Positions 49,650-58,833 of a stretch of DNA of 64,000 nucleotides are shown here, in pieces. Positions within the stretch are counted from its first letter, which is position 1. Each line of letters opens with the position of its first letter. Made by a program: the position numbers and the translations under genes. The DNA is from Yersinia frederiksenii ATCC 33641 (GTDB lineage: Bacteria; Pseudomonadota; Gammaproteobacteria; Enterobacterales; Enterobacteriaceae), in contig NZ_KN150731.1 of NCBI RefSeq assembly GCF_000754805.1, positions 2,653,886 to 2,717,885 of the forward strand, in the 5' to 3' direction. The notes beneath the pieces are model-generated. The model did not search any database. It saw nothing but the letters and a program-made list of their open reading frames with translations, and was not told the DNA's origin.

Positions 49650-50164
49650 GTAAATAGTTTTAACTAATGTCTTTCCTCTGTAATATTTCTGTTATATCGC
49701 AGGCGTGGCAAGGGATTGACGTTATTTCAGGCGGGAATTCCTGTAACGAAAATAGCCTTGACGAATCGGGAGGAGTACGGTATGTCGGTATTAACAGGCG
49801 GTATAAATGTCAGTCTAATATTTTCTTTTAGTTATTATTATCAATTTTAATTACTCTGATATAACAGAGAACAACCCCTCTATTTACGATGATGAAGAAA
49901 CCATAAATATACAGTTCAGAATAGGTAAATGGGGGTATTTTTTATTTTAAGGAACCTACTTTTAACATAAGAAAATATAATGTTTTGAATTATCCTACTC
50001 AGATAAAAATCCTGATATCCATCCCTAGAACCCTGGTTGAGCCAGAATAATCGGTAAAAGAAAGGAAAAAGAGTGAATCTTGATGAGTTGATGACAGTAT
50101 ATGTAAGGGTTACTAACACGAATCAATGACTCGGATGGGTCGTAACCATCACCATACTGTTCTG

Positions 50165-51787
50165 TTATTGGCGAGGGGTATAGCGAGTTTCAAACTCTTC
50201 TCGGGGTAACGGTTCTGAAAACAAAAAGCCCTGTCCACAATGGATACCGTGTTCCAATAACCACTGGCGCTGTTCGTCTGTCTCAACCCCTTCAGCCATG
50301 ACTCGTAGCTTTAGGATGTCGGAAATAGTGCCGATGATGCGTGCCATTGCGTCATCTTCAGGCAAATGCTTCACAAAGATTTTATCCAACTTAATCATGT
50401 CGATTGGCAAACCTTTCAGATGATTAAGATACTGTAGGCTGGAGTACCCAGTACCAAAGTCATCCAAAGCGATAGACAAGCCAAGCCCTCGTAACTCACA
50501 CAGTAACCTTCGCGCTTCATCAAGGTTATGAATGCGGGCTGTCTCAGTAATCTCCAACACCAATTGGCGCGGATCAATGCTATAGCGACTCATTATGGCC
50601 GTTAGATGCGTCAGTATATGGTCACATTGTACTTGCAAGCCGGAAATGTTAACCGCCAGCGATAAGGTAATTCCTTGTGTCTTCCAGTCGGCCAGAATGC
50701 GGCATGCCTCTTCCAGCACCCAACTTCCCAGCGGGATCATCGCACCGTTTTCTTCCGCGTCAGGGACAAATTCCGAAGGCAAGAGATAGCTACCATCTGC
50801 CTGACGCCAACGTAATAGTGCTTCTGCACCAATAACTCGCGGCTCTTGCATATCCCATTGCGGCTGTAAAAACAGGACGAAATCACGATGTTCAATCGCC
50901 TGTAAAATGTCATGTTCCCGCATCAGTTGCTTCGGTGCTTTATGCCACGTAGACGACTTAGTGCCATTGATACGACTCATATCCGTATAAGCCTCGGCTA
51001 ACAGTTGTTGATTACGATTATAGTTATGCACCAACACACCCAATTCATCATCCTGATGGTAGGCAGGTAACGTCAGTTGGTGATGTAACACACCTTGATT
51101 GCCTATCTTTTCCAACTCTTTCGCCATCGTCCGTAATGGGTGAATAATCAGGCGATTAATACACCAGGCAATGGAGACTGACAAAACTAAAGCCAGCAAC
51201 AGATAGGTCGAGAGCATCGCCGACAATGCGCTGAGAATAAACTGATACATACGGAATGAATCCGCCCGTAACACTAAATGCGCCAGTGGCTGCGGATTGG
51301 CAGAGACTCGCTCTAGTGAATATAACGGGACGGTTATCTGTACCGGCAGGGAAAAAATGCGCTTCGCCCAGCCGGGTACCGGCCGCTCGGTGGGGAAACT
51401 GGCGTGTAATACCTGGATTTGATTCGGTAATATCACTTCGGCGCGGCTGAGAATACCAATGGGTAACAAACTATTGAGAATTTTCTTCGCTTGTGGAACA
51501 TCCACACTCAAGATTGCTTCGGACAGCGGCTGGCGAACAGAATAAGCGATACTCTCCAACTGCTTGGCGTAATCATCTTTGCGCTGCTGCACAAAGTGGA
51601 ATAACTGAAGGACGATAAAAATACAGATGGTTACCAGTGCCACAACCGCCACTGCCGCCATTTGCTTAATCGTTAATGAACGCCTTACCCGCAAACTCGC
51701 TCTCCGCCAATTCCTACTGAATAAAATTAAAGTGGTTGCCACAGATTGGTGGCTACTCGTCGATTCTGTCTGAGTATACTCGATCAA
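50165..51787 (-). CDS. hmsP: HmsP/YhjK-type EAL phosphodiesterase lacking a GGDEF domain
   Basis: 540 residues in the inner membrane. Two membrane helices (about 43-65 and 184-208) enclose a periplasmic sensor region; a HAMP domain follows (about 209-265). After a linker of only about 25 residues the EAL domain runs from about 290 to 535, with EALLRW (Glu322), VNISG, LEITET, LDDFGTGYSS, IKLDKIFV and MAEGVET intact, so it should hydrolyse c-di-GMP. Homologues E. coli YhjK and Y. pestis HmsP carry a degenerate GGDEF between HAMP and EAL, which is absent here. The only codon covering the whole frame is TTG at 51787; a GTG 15 codons later is an alternative. It lies downstream of bcsC. Confidence 0.88.
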   Translation of the reverse strand: MIEYTQTESTSSHQSVATTLILFSRNWRRASLRVRRSLTIKQMAAVAVVALVTICIFIVLQLFHFVQQRKDDYAKQLESIAYSVRQPLSEAILSVDVPQAKKILNSLLPIGILSRAEVILPNQIQVLHASFPTERPVPGWAKRIFSLPVQITVPLYSLERVSANPQPLAHLVLRADSFRMYQFILSALSAMLSTYLLLALVLSVSIAWCINRLIIHPLRTMAKELEKIGNQGVLHHQLTLPAYHQDDELGVLVHNYNRNQQLLAEAYTDMSRINGTKSSTWHKAPKQLMREHDILQAIEHRDFVLFLQPQWDMQEPRVIGAEALLRWRQADGSYLLPSEFVPDAEENGAMIPLGSWVLEEACRILADWKTQGITLSLAVNISGLQVQCDHILTHLTAIMSRYSIDPRQLVLEITETARIHNLDEARRLLCELRGLGLSIALDDFGTGYSSLQYLNHLKGLPIDMIKLDKIFVKHLPEDDAMARIIGTISDILKLRVMAEGVETDEQRQWLLEHGIHCGQGFLFSEPLPREEFETRYTPRQ

Positions 51788-51858
51788 CTTCAGATTTTAT
51801 CTGTGATAACAAACCGGGGGGCAAGAATACCGTGGGTTTCGGTCTTTTCCTACCGAGA

Positions 51859-51900
51859 AACCACGTCAGAGAGGGATTTCTCGCTCTGACGTGGTTTTTT
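51859..51900. terminator. Strong hairpin between bcsC and hmsP
   Basis: Perfect 13-base arms AACCACGTCAGAG and CTCTGACGTGGTT with a 12-base loop. The T-run follows on the plus strand and a run of A precedes the left arm in minus-strand reading. It should separate the bcs operon from hmsP. Confidence 0.75.
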
Positions 51901-51925
51901 AATACAAATCAGCACTGGTGACTGA

Positions 51926-54900
51926 TTATTTAAAGTCTGCGTATGGCACTAATGGCTGCGGTGGCATATCCAAATCACCTTGCCATCCCGCCATTGAGTA
52001 GCGCAAATAGATCAGTGCGTGGCTGGGGGTATAGTCCTTCGCTTGCTGGATATCCACCCCGGCTCCCAATGTCCAGTGCGAGCTCAAGCGGCGCTCAATC
52101 GAAGCTCGTAAGGTATAACCGACACCATTACTACTTTCCCCAAAGTCGGTTTTACCACGATCGGGAATAGTCTGGAGGCTATTTTCCAACAGATTTTGCA
52201 GTGGATAACGCGCCCGGTCACTAGTGGCGGAATGTGAAACAGACACTGAACCACCAAGCTCCCACGACCAGTTATCGGTGCGCTGCCGGTAGTTTACTGG
52301 AATGGCTAGTGACAGATATTTTTGTGGGCTGTAGTAACCCCCTTGCCCCAGAGTATAGCCGCTGAGATCTTTTTGATAATGCCACCACATACCATTCAAG
52401 CCGACAGTAAAACGGCGATTACTTTCATTTATCAGCTTGTAGTAATAACCCGTCATAAAGCGCAGCCGCTGGTTATCAGCCACGTTTTTCCCGGTTAGAT
52501 AATGATAACTTAAGTCACTCCAGATCCCGTTAGCTTCACCCCGGTCATAACTGGTTCCCAAACTGACCCCGCTGGCACGAACGCCACCCCAAGTGACGTT
52601 GGTATTCGGGTCTACCGTACCGGCAAAAGCCAGTAACGAGCTGGATATTGGCCGCCGTGAGGCTGTGGCTGTCCAGCCGATATGGTTCCAACTGTTGCTA
52701 TAGGCCAGCCCGCCCACTACATCGACAACCTCAAACCCCATCGGCGTGGTACCGATATCTGTAGCCCAGTAGTCATTCTGCCAACCCACAGCCACACTGG
52801 TGCCAGTTGCCCGCTGATGCATATCCGCCTGGCAAGGGATTAGCGTTTGATAACAAGTACCGGCTTCATATCGTGTATCTTTATCAAAGGTACCGGCATC
52901 CATCTGAATGGTATCGGTTCGGAAGAAGGCCCGACCATCAGCCAGTGAAGTATCCACTTGCAGCATGGTGTTATGCGCATTGAGATCAGAAATCCCTTCG
53001 GTGCCACTGGAATGCAGGTAATCATGATCCAGTGTGACGCGGGTATCTTGCTGGCGATATAGGTCAGCGGCATCAGCACGAATGCCCCGCTTGAGCCAAT
53101 CATCAGTAACCTGATTACGCGTCAGCAAGGTATAGCTATCATTATCTGCCGGAAGTGTTGGCGTGATACCACTGGCAACCATGGCATGTTTGAGGTCATC
53201 TTGCGCACCCGCAGGTTGCCCTTGTAATTTAGCCAAACGGGCCGAGTCACGAAATACCAGCGCATTATCTTGTGACGGCGCCTTAGCTGCTTCCGGTTTC
53301 AACCGCTGAAAGATATCTGCCGCTTTTTGTGGCTCCCCCACCCCACTCCAGGCATTGGCTAGCCGACGTTGGGTATTTAAGCTGGCGCCTTCCCCCGTCA
53401 GTGGCTCACTTTGTAAATGCTGTCGTGCATCGCTGAGATGGCCTGCAGCAATATAAGACTCTATCTCACCCAACCGCGCATCAGGGTTTTCCGGCTCGCG
53501 GGTACGAACTCGCTGATAACCCGCCAGCGCTTCACTGTAATCACCGCGTTCTAGTGCCCAGTCAGCTAGCGTCAAGTCAATCTGCGTGTTAGCCGGTTGC
53601 TGGCGCAATGCCGTTATTGCTCCGATTTCATCGCCACTGCCCCGCAACTGGCGAGCTAAAGTCAGTACTTGATCTAATTTCAAACGCTGGTCTAATTCAC
53701 GGATATTATCGTTCCATTGTGCCTTTGGCAAAGTGTCCAAATGCGCCAGTGCCTGGCTGTCGCGCTCAGTACTGGACAGATAAAGCGCATAGGCATAGAC
53801 CTGCTCAGGATCGCCCGGTTTACGGCTTACCAGTTGATGGAATTGAGCATCTGCCTGAGCCAAATGACCGTCTTGCTCCAATGCTTGCGCCAGTCGGTAG
53901 GTTATCCAGACATCATCTGGCGCTCTCTTTTGCGCCTCCAGATATTTCTCTGCCGCCAAATGCCACTGCTGCCGTGCCGCCAAGGCTTCAGCCTGCTGTT
54001 TCAACATATCCAATTGCAGGCTATCTAAAGTGTCACGCAATTTGACTTGTTGGTTACGCGGCAAATTATTCAGGTAGTTCAGCGCTTTTTGTGGCGATTC
54101 ACGTTGATAAATATTGGCTAATCCGCGCACGGCACTACTGTTGGCCGGGTCCAGTCGTAGCGCCTGCTGATAGTACTGTTCCGCACTCTTATCATCATGG
54201 CGGGCAACAGCCACATCACCTAAACCAATCAATGCATAGCTGTCGCTGCCATCAATTTGTCTCGCCTGCTGGTATTTTTGTTGGGCTAACGCAATATCAC
54301 CCGCTTTCAACGCTTTATCGCCTTGATCACTAAGCAACCAGTAGCGGTTAGTCTTGATCAAACTGATCCACTTATCGCTTTTCTGTCCATTGGTATCGAC
54401 TTTTTGTGCTTGCTCAAACAGACGCAATGCTTGTGCTCGATCGCCGCCTCGGGCATATGCCAAACCTAGCGCCCCCAGCAATTCGGGATCATTAGGCGAA
54501 GCGGCCAGCGCTTGCTTCAATGCCGGGATGGCGGTAGTCCCTGCACCACTCTCAACTTTTGCCAACCCACTTATACGAGCCTGATAAGTTGGGTCAGCCA
54601 ACATAGCTTGCTGATCAGCCAGTTCTTTTCGAGCAATATCTGCCTGTGGACCGGTTGAAAATACCTCAAGGAAGTGAGTCAGTGCAGCAACACTCTGTGG
54701 GCTGACCGTCATCTCTTTAATGGTGTTCATCCACAAATTGGCAGCATCCGACGCCCCGGCAGGGTTGGCGGCCACTTTTGCCAACATGGCATAGCCAAGG
54801 TCAGCTTTCTGTTGACTGAAATACAAGCGCGCCAGTGCCATTCGCAGCGTGATGTTGCCGGGAGATTGTTGATCAAGTGAAGCAAGCTTCTCGGTGGCAA

Positions 54901-55405
54901 GCGCCTCCTGGCCCGGTAAACGCGCCACCAGCCGCCAATATTCCACGGCAAGATCCAATGTTGGCAGGTGGCCTTGCAGTAGTTGGTCGTATTTCACTTT
55001 AGCTTCATCGAGCCGCCCAGCGGTTGCCAGCAGACGAGCCTCTTGCAGCTGTTGACGTACTTCCGGTTTGGTCAGCGCCAACATCAGCTTCGCCTGCCGG
55101 TAAACATCGGAGTCTGGCGCCAATTGTTGCAACTTATCGAGCTGTGCTTGTGCAGCAGCCTGATTACCTTGCCGTAGTGCCTGACGCATTCCCGCCGCCA
55201 CAACTTCAGGGTTATTTGGATCCATCATGTTCAGGCGATACAGTGACTGCTTAACCAATTCATCTTTGTTGGTCGCTTCACCTAACCGCACCTGCTCTAA
55301 CAAAAACTGAGTCGGCGAGACAGATTCAGCCCCGAAAGCAACACCGATAAAAGCTTGAGGCAACAGCGCCAGGCCTAACAGCCAGTTTATTTTAATGTTG
55401 CGCAT
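51926..55405 (-). CDS. bcsC: Cellulose synthase outer-membrane subunit BcsC
   Basis: 1159 residues from MRNIKINWLLGLALL, with a signal peptide ending at about VAFGAES. About 750 residues of TPR repeats (for example ALAASPNDPELLGALGLAYA and ALRLDPANSSAVRGLANIY) form the periplasmic scaffold, and the C-terminal part from about 800 (DHDYLHSSGTEG) is the outer-membrane beta-barrel that exports the glucan. The start overlaps the end of bcsZ; an ATG four codons upstream at 55417 is also possible. The frame is intact. Confidence 0.95.
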   Translation of the reverse strand: MRNIKINWLLGLALLPQAFIGVAFGAESVSPTQFLLEQVRLGEATNKDELVKQSLYRLNMMDPNNPEVVAAGMRQALRQGNQAAAQAQLDKLQQLAPDSDVYRQAKLMLALTKPEVRQQLQEARLLATAGRLDEAKVKYDQLLQGHLPTLDLAVEYWRLVARLPGQEALATEKLASLDQQSPGNITLRMALARLYFSQQKADLGYAMLAKVAANPAGASDAANLWMNTIKEMTVSPQSVAALTHFLEVFSTGPQADIARKELADQQAMLADPTYQARISGLAKVESGAGTTAIPALKQALAASPNDPELLGALGLAYARGGDRAQALRLFEQAQKVDTNGQKSDKWISLIKTNRYWLLSDQGDKALKAGDIALAQQKYQQARQIDGSDSYALIGLGDVAVARHDDKSAEQYYQQALRLDPANSSAVRGLANIYQRESPQKALNYLNNLPRNQQVKLRDTLDSLQLDMLKQQAEALAARQQWHLAAEKYLEAQKRAPDDVWITYRLAQALEQDGHLAQADAQFHQLVSRKPGDPEQVYAYALYLSSTERDSQALAHLDTLPKAQWNDNIRELDQRLKLDQVLTLARQLRGSGDEIGAITALRQQPANTQIDLTLADWALERGDYSEALAGYQRVRTREPENPDARLGEIESYIAAGHLSDARQHLQSEPLTGEGASLNTQRRLANAWSGVGEPQKAADIFQRLKPEAAKAPSQDNALVFRDSARLAKLQGQPAGAQDDLKHAMVASGITPTLPADNDSYTLLTRNQVTDDWLKRGIRADAADLYRQQDTRVTLDHDYLHSSGTEGISDLNAHNTMLQVDTSLADGRAFFRTDTIQMDAGTFDKDTRYEAGTCYQTLIPCQADMHQRATGTSVAVGWQNDYWATDIGTTPMGFEVVDVVGGLAYSNSWNHIGWTATASRRPISSSLLAFAGTVDPNTNVTWGGVRASGVSLGTSYDRGEANGIWSDLSYHYLTGKNVADNQRLRFMTGYYYKLINESNRRFTVGLNGMWWHYQKDLSGYTLGQGGYYSPQKYLSLAIPVNYRQRTDNWSWELGGSVSVSHSATSDRARYPLQNLLENSLQTIPDRGKTDFGESSNGVGYTLRASIERRLSSHWTLGAGVDIQQAKDYTPSHALIYLRYSMAGWQGDLDMPPQPLVPYADFK

Positions 55406-56514
55406 TGAGTGTTCCATGAGGGTTGAAGCTCACCCTGCCGATTAAAACGATAGCGCTGTTGCGCCCATCCCTGACCAAACAGTGTCAGCACAGCGCTGTA
55501 GTAGGCATCTGCGCCCAGAGGTGAATCTTGCACTCGTTTTTGTTGCTGGCTAAATGTTTGTTTATTAAACGGAGCTGGGCTACTGGCTAAAAATGGCAGT
55601 AATGCGGCGGAAAATCCTACTGGCCCATCACCACTGGTTTTGCCATTGCTGGTATCGGTTTTTTCTGGTGGCACACCCTGCTGCTCGGTGACTGCGGCCA
55701 TTGGTTGAAAATGCTGAATAAGTGCGGCTTTTTGCGGGCTATTATTGGAGAGCAATCCCGCCCACAGATAGGTGCGAATGGCATCGTAGCTACCAACGTT
55801 TGGACTTGTTTCATCCGGCTGCCAACCTTTTCCTGCTTGCCATACCACCCAATCGGGGCTGAAGCCATGCGGTGCCGTTTCCAGCCATAACCGTTGATTG
55901 ACTTTAATCATCTCTTTCCACGGCCCGGCTAGAGAAGAAAAACGCGCCAGCAACTGTGGCGGTAAATAACTTGGATTGAGCCGCCAACGATCATCATCGC
56001 TAAAACCAATTTTGCCCGGTAAGAGCATCTCACCCAACCCTGGGATATTGACCACTTCTTCTTTGGCGATGCGTTGCAACAGCAAGGTACCCATGGTCTT
56101 ATAGCGGCGCACATCCCATAAACGGCCTGCTTCCAGTAAGCTGTAAGCAATCCATAAATCGGCGTCAGAAGCCGAGTTCGGGTCCAAAACATCCCAGTGA
56201 TGTTGCTGGTGTTGCCCCCATAGCCAGGCGGGCAGGCGGGCAGTTAAATCGCCCGCCGCCAGATTGTTTTCAGTCCAGGTTAATAAACGGTCGAATGTCT
56301 CTCGATCATTAGCAACTAGAGCAAAAAACAACCCATAACTCTGTCCTTCAGAGGTGGTTATCTGCCTTGGACTGCTGGAGTCGATAACCCGCCCACCATC
56401 ACTGATGTAGCTTTGTTTAAACTGCTGCCATTCAGGCCAATCACAAGCAGCCGTCGTACCAAAACTGGCCAGCAACAGCAGGGTGCATACCAGTCGTTTA
56501 ACCATCACGACCAT
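55387..56514 (-). CDS. bcsZ: Periplasmic endo-1,4-beta-glucanase BcsZ (GH8)
   Basis: 375 residues. Signal peptide ends near TTAACDW. GH8 features: the acid Glu56 in TTSEGQSYGLFFAL and the later SYDAIRTYLWAGLL. It trims or edits nascent cellulose in the periplasm. It lies between bcsB (six bases after its stop) and bcsC (overlap), so it is translationally coupled. The start could also be the ATG at 56505. Confidence 0.95.
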   Translation of the reverse strand: MVVMVKRLVCTLLLLASFGTTAACDWPEWQQFKQSYISDGGRVIDSSSPRQITTSEGQSYGLFFALVANDRETFDRLLTWTENNLAAGDLTARLPAWLWGQHQQHHWDVLDPNSASDADLWIAYSLLEAGRLWDVRRYKTMGTLLLQRIAKEEVVNIPGLGEMLLPGKIGFSDDDRWRLNPSYLPPQLLARFSSLAGPWKEMIKVNQRLWLETAPHGFSPDWVVWQAGKGWQPDETSPNVGSYDAIRTYLWAGLLSNNSPQKAALIQHFQPMAAVTEQQGVPPEKTDTSNGKTSGDGPVGFSAALLPFLASSPAPFNKQTFSQQQKRVQDSPLGADAYYSAVLTLFGQGWAQQRYRFNRQGELQPSWNTQCATLK

Positions 56515-56519
56515 CAAAA

Positions 56520-58826
56520 TTAATCTCTCTCATCAGGTGATAACCGACGACGGCTAATCAGGCGTAACACGCGCCAGGCCATCATTGCAGCCACAATCAC
56601 GACCAACACCGCCACGCCAGCCAGCAGCAACGGATGGGTAGATAAGGCGTGCCAAATGCGCTCCCACCAAGGTAAATGACCGACATCATAGGTATCGCCA
56701 ACCCGCAGGCTATTGACGCCCGACTCACGAATAACCGCGACCGAGCCAAATACCGCCTCACGTTTACCGGTGTCCAGCAATGCATCATTCAGCAAGTTAT
56801 AGCCACGTGGACTATCCGCCAATAGCGCGACAATGCTGCGTTGTGGGAAGCTAGGTGACTGCACGCCGATAATGGCCGACATCGCCCCTTCTGAGCTCAC
56901 TGTCGCCTTGCTGTCTGCGGCCCAGTCTGACTCTGGAGCCAGCATACCCGGCAAACCAGTTTGCCGGTTTGGCATTTTTACCCAGCTCTGAGTTTGATCC
57001 ACCAGCAAGTTAATCTGCTTGTCATCACGCAACTCAGGTGGGATGGTTCCGATAATCAGCACATCAGCATCTTTGTCTTTCGCCTGTGACCAATCATCAG
57101 TGATATTGATACCCACTGCTGGATACCCTACCTGCGCACCGATATTCCCTACCGCATTCAGGAGCGTGGTCAGTTGTGACGGAGCCGGTTTTGGCGGCAC
57201 TAACACCAGTGTTTCGGAGAGATCGGCCATGCGGCTAAAGGGGAAACCGGCATTGGCAAACGCCCGCAAATCAGGCATTTCCATAAAGTGGCGGTAACCG
57301 GAGAAGTCGATCGTCGAGTTACCATCAATCACCGCGTGATTGGGTGCCATCGCATAAGTTTCACATCGCCCTTCTGCGCCGTTCGCCAGCAAGGTGCTGT
57401 AATCAAAATCAAAGCGGAGCTGGTTGGTCGCCCCCAGTTTTAATGCCGGAATGGTTAGCCGCTTCGCCGTATCTTGTAAGCCTTGCAGCAAAGATAGACG
57501 TAGAATTTTACTGTCGTCCGCAGCATTGGGCAACAGTGGATAGTCCTGCACGAACTGATTATTCAGGCTGATACTTAAGCGGGAACCATCCATCTGACGC
57601 GTTGAGGTATAACGATATTTCAAGCGCATATCGATACCAGCGCTGCGGATCAGGAACAAGTCCGGCGGTAAATTCATTGATAATGAAATTGGCGGCGGTA
57701 ACAGCCCCATAGTTTGCAGTTGATCCGGATATTGCTGCAGCTCGGCAAATGTCATCGGACGATCAGTCCGTACCCAGTTAGGGGCATCATAAGGCAAGCG
57801 TGGTGCCAGTTGCTCAACCTTATCTACGGTAACATTCTGCCCACGGAACAAGATGTTGCCTTGCGCGATCCCCTGTGCCGCAGTAATCAAATCGTTATCA
57901 TCGCGGCCCAAAATCAGCAACAGCTTCACATAGGGGTTATCCGGGTGACTGATTATTTCTACCGTCGGCGCTTTGACCGGCGGGTAATCTTTCAAGAAAT
58001 CAGGGCGCTGCGCATTGGTCGCGAACACGACAGCATGCTGAGTGGGGAGTTGATTATACAACACTGGGAAATTCTGCCCACGCCATTGCGCTTTAGCACC
58101 AAACCACGACGCCAAAATAGAGGCCGCGCGCTGTTGCGGCACATCAGGCGAGGCGGCAAAAACCACTGGCAAAGTTAGCGAGCGATTATCTCGGATATCA
58201 AAGAAAGGCTCCGGGAAATGGGATAAATCATTTTTGACGGCCAGTGATTGATAGCGCAGATCCAATGAGCTGGACTTACTGATATCCAACCACTGTGTAT
58301 TACTGGCCGGGTTCTCACAAGTGCTTGGATAATGGCCGATAAACACTAACCGCAACCGGTTGAAATCACTGATATAGAGGGGATCAATCGGTAACTGAAC
58401 TTTACTCGGTTTACCCAATTGCTCTTTGGTGATGGCCGTAACACCCATCAATTCATCATTAAGGAAGATTTTTATCTGTGACTCTACCGGGCTCAGCGAA
58501 GGCGATGGTGTGAACTCCAGATTCAACATCGCATTGGTGACCACTTCATCACTGCGCACACCGAACTCAATCACTCCTTCCGGGTTGGTGCCACGCAATG
58601 AGAATGTCCCCGGTGGCGGAGCAATTTTTGCAAAGGTGTAGACCACATCCCGAGCCGGCATATTGGTAAGTACCGCCGGAGCAGCAGGATCCTGCACTAC
58701 CGGTGGCGGTGAGCCAAGAGGTGAAACCGCCGATTGAGGCGACGGCATTGCCGGCGTTTCAGCATGGGTGAATGGCGTCAATCCCAAAGCCAGCGCGGTA
58801 AACCAGGTTATTTTTCTCGTCATCAT
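56520..58826 (-). CDS. bcsB: Cellulose synthase periplasmic subunit BcsB
   Basis: About 768 residues from MMTRKITWFTALALGL. A signal peptide is cut near THAE. Two carbohydrate-binding/flavodoxin-like repeats make up the periplasmic body, and a C-terminal membrane anchor (about 735-757, LLLAGVAVLVVIVAAMMAW) docks on BcsA. A Pro-rich segment follows the signal peptide. The start lies seven bases after the bcsA stop. The open frame continues upstream inside bcsA but without a signal peptide. Confidence 0.94.
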   Translation of the reverse strand: MMTRKITWFTALALGLTPFTHAETPAMPSPQSAVSPLGSPPPVVQDPAAPAVLTNMPARDVVYTFAKIAPPPGTFSLRGTNPEGVIEFGVRSDEVVTNAMLNLEFTPSPSLSPVESQIKIFLNDELMGVTAITKEQLGKPSKVQLPIDPLYISDFNRLRLVFIGHYPSTCENPASNTQWLDISKSSSLDLRYQSLAVKNDLSHFPEPFFDIRDNRSLTLPVVFAASPDVPQQRAASILASWFGAKAQWRGQNFPVLYNQLPTQHAVVFATNAQRPDFLKDYPPVKAPTVEIISHPDNPYVKLLLILGRDDNDLITAAQGIAQGNILFRGQNVTVDKVEQLAPRLPYDAPNWVRTDRPMTFAELQQYPDQLQTMGLLPPPISLSMNLPPDLFLIRSAGIDMRLKYRYTSTRQMDGSRLSISLNNQFVQDYPLLPNAADDSKILRLSLLQGLQDTAKRLTIPALKLGATNQLRFDFDYSTLLANGAEGRCETYAMAPNHAVIDGNSTIDFSGYRHFMEMPDLRAFANAGFPFSRMADLSETLVLVPPKPAPSQLTTLLNAVGNIGAQVGYPAVGINITDDWSQAKDKDADVLIIGTIPPELRDDKQINLLVDQTQSWVKMPNRQTGLPGMLAPESDWAADSKATVSSEGAMSAIIGVQSPSFPQRSIVALLADSPRGYNLLNDALLDTGKREAVFGSVAVIRESGVNSLRVGDTYDVGHLPWWERIWHALSTHPLLLAGVAVLVVIVAAMMAWRVLRLISRRRLSPDERD

Positions 58827-58833
58827 ATCATCA

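Larger units (their letters stand above)
49491..50164. promoter_or_regulatory. kdgM control region and kdgM-hmsP gap
   Basis: 674 bases. Near kdgM it holds the KdgR box (49548-49566) and a CRP-like site (49634-49649), with a weaker KdgR-like sequence AATAAAAC... at 49613-49631. The part from about 49700 to 50164 shows no convincing gene; a 67-codon open frame at 49916-50119 has no ribosome site or known pattern. Confidence 0.55.

Noticed and set aside
49916-50119. 67-codon open frame in the kdgM-hmsP gap
   Set aside because: Aromatic-rich translation of AT-rich DNA, no ribosome site, no pattern.
57714-58178. 154-codon open frame antisense to bcsB
   Set aside because: No start signal or recognisable domain; bcsB is intact on the other strand.
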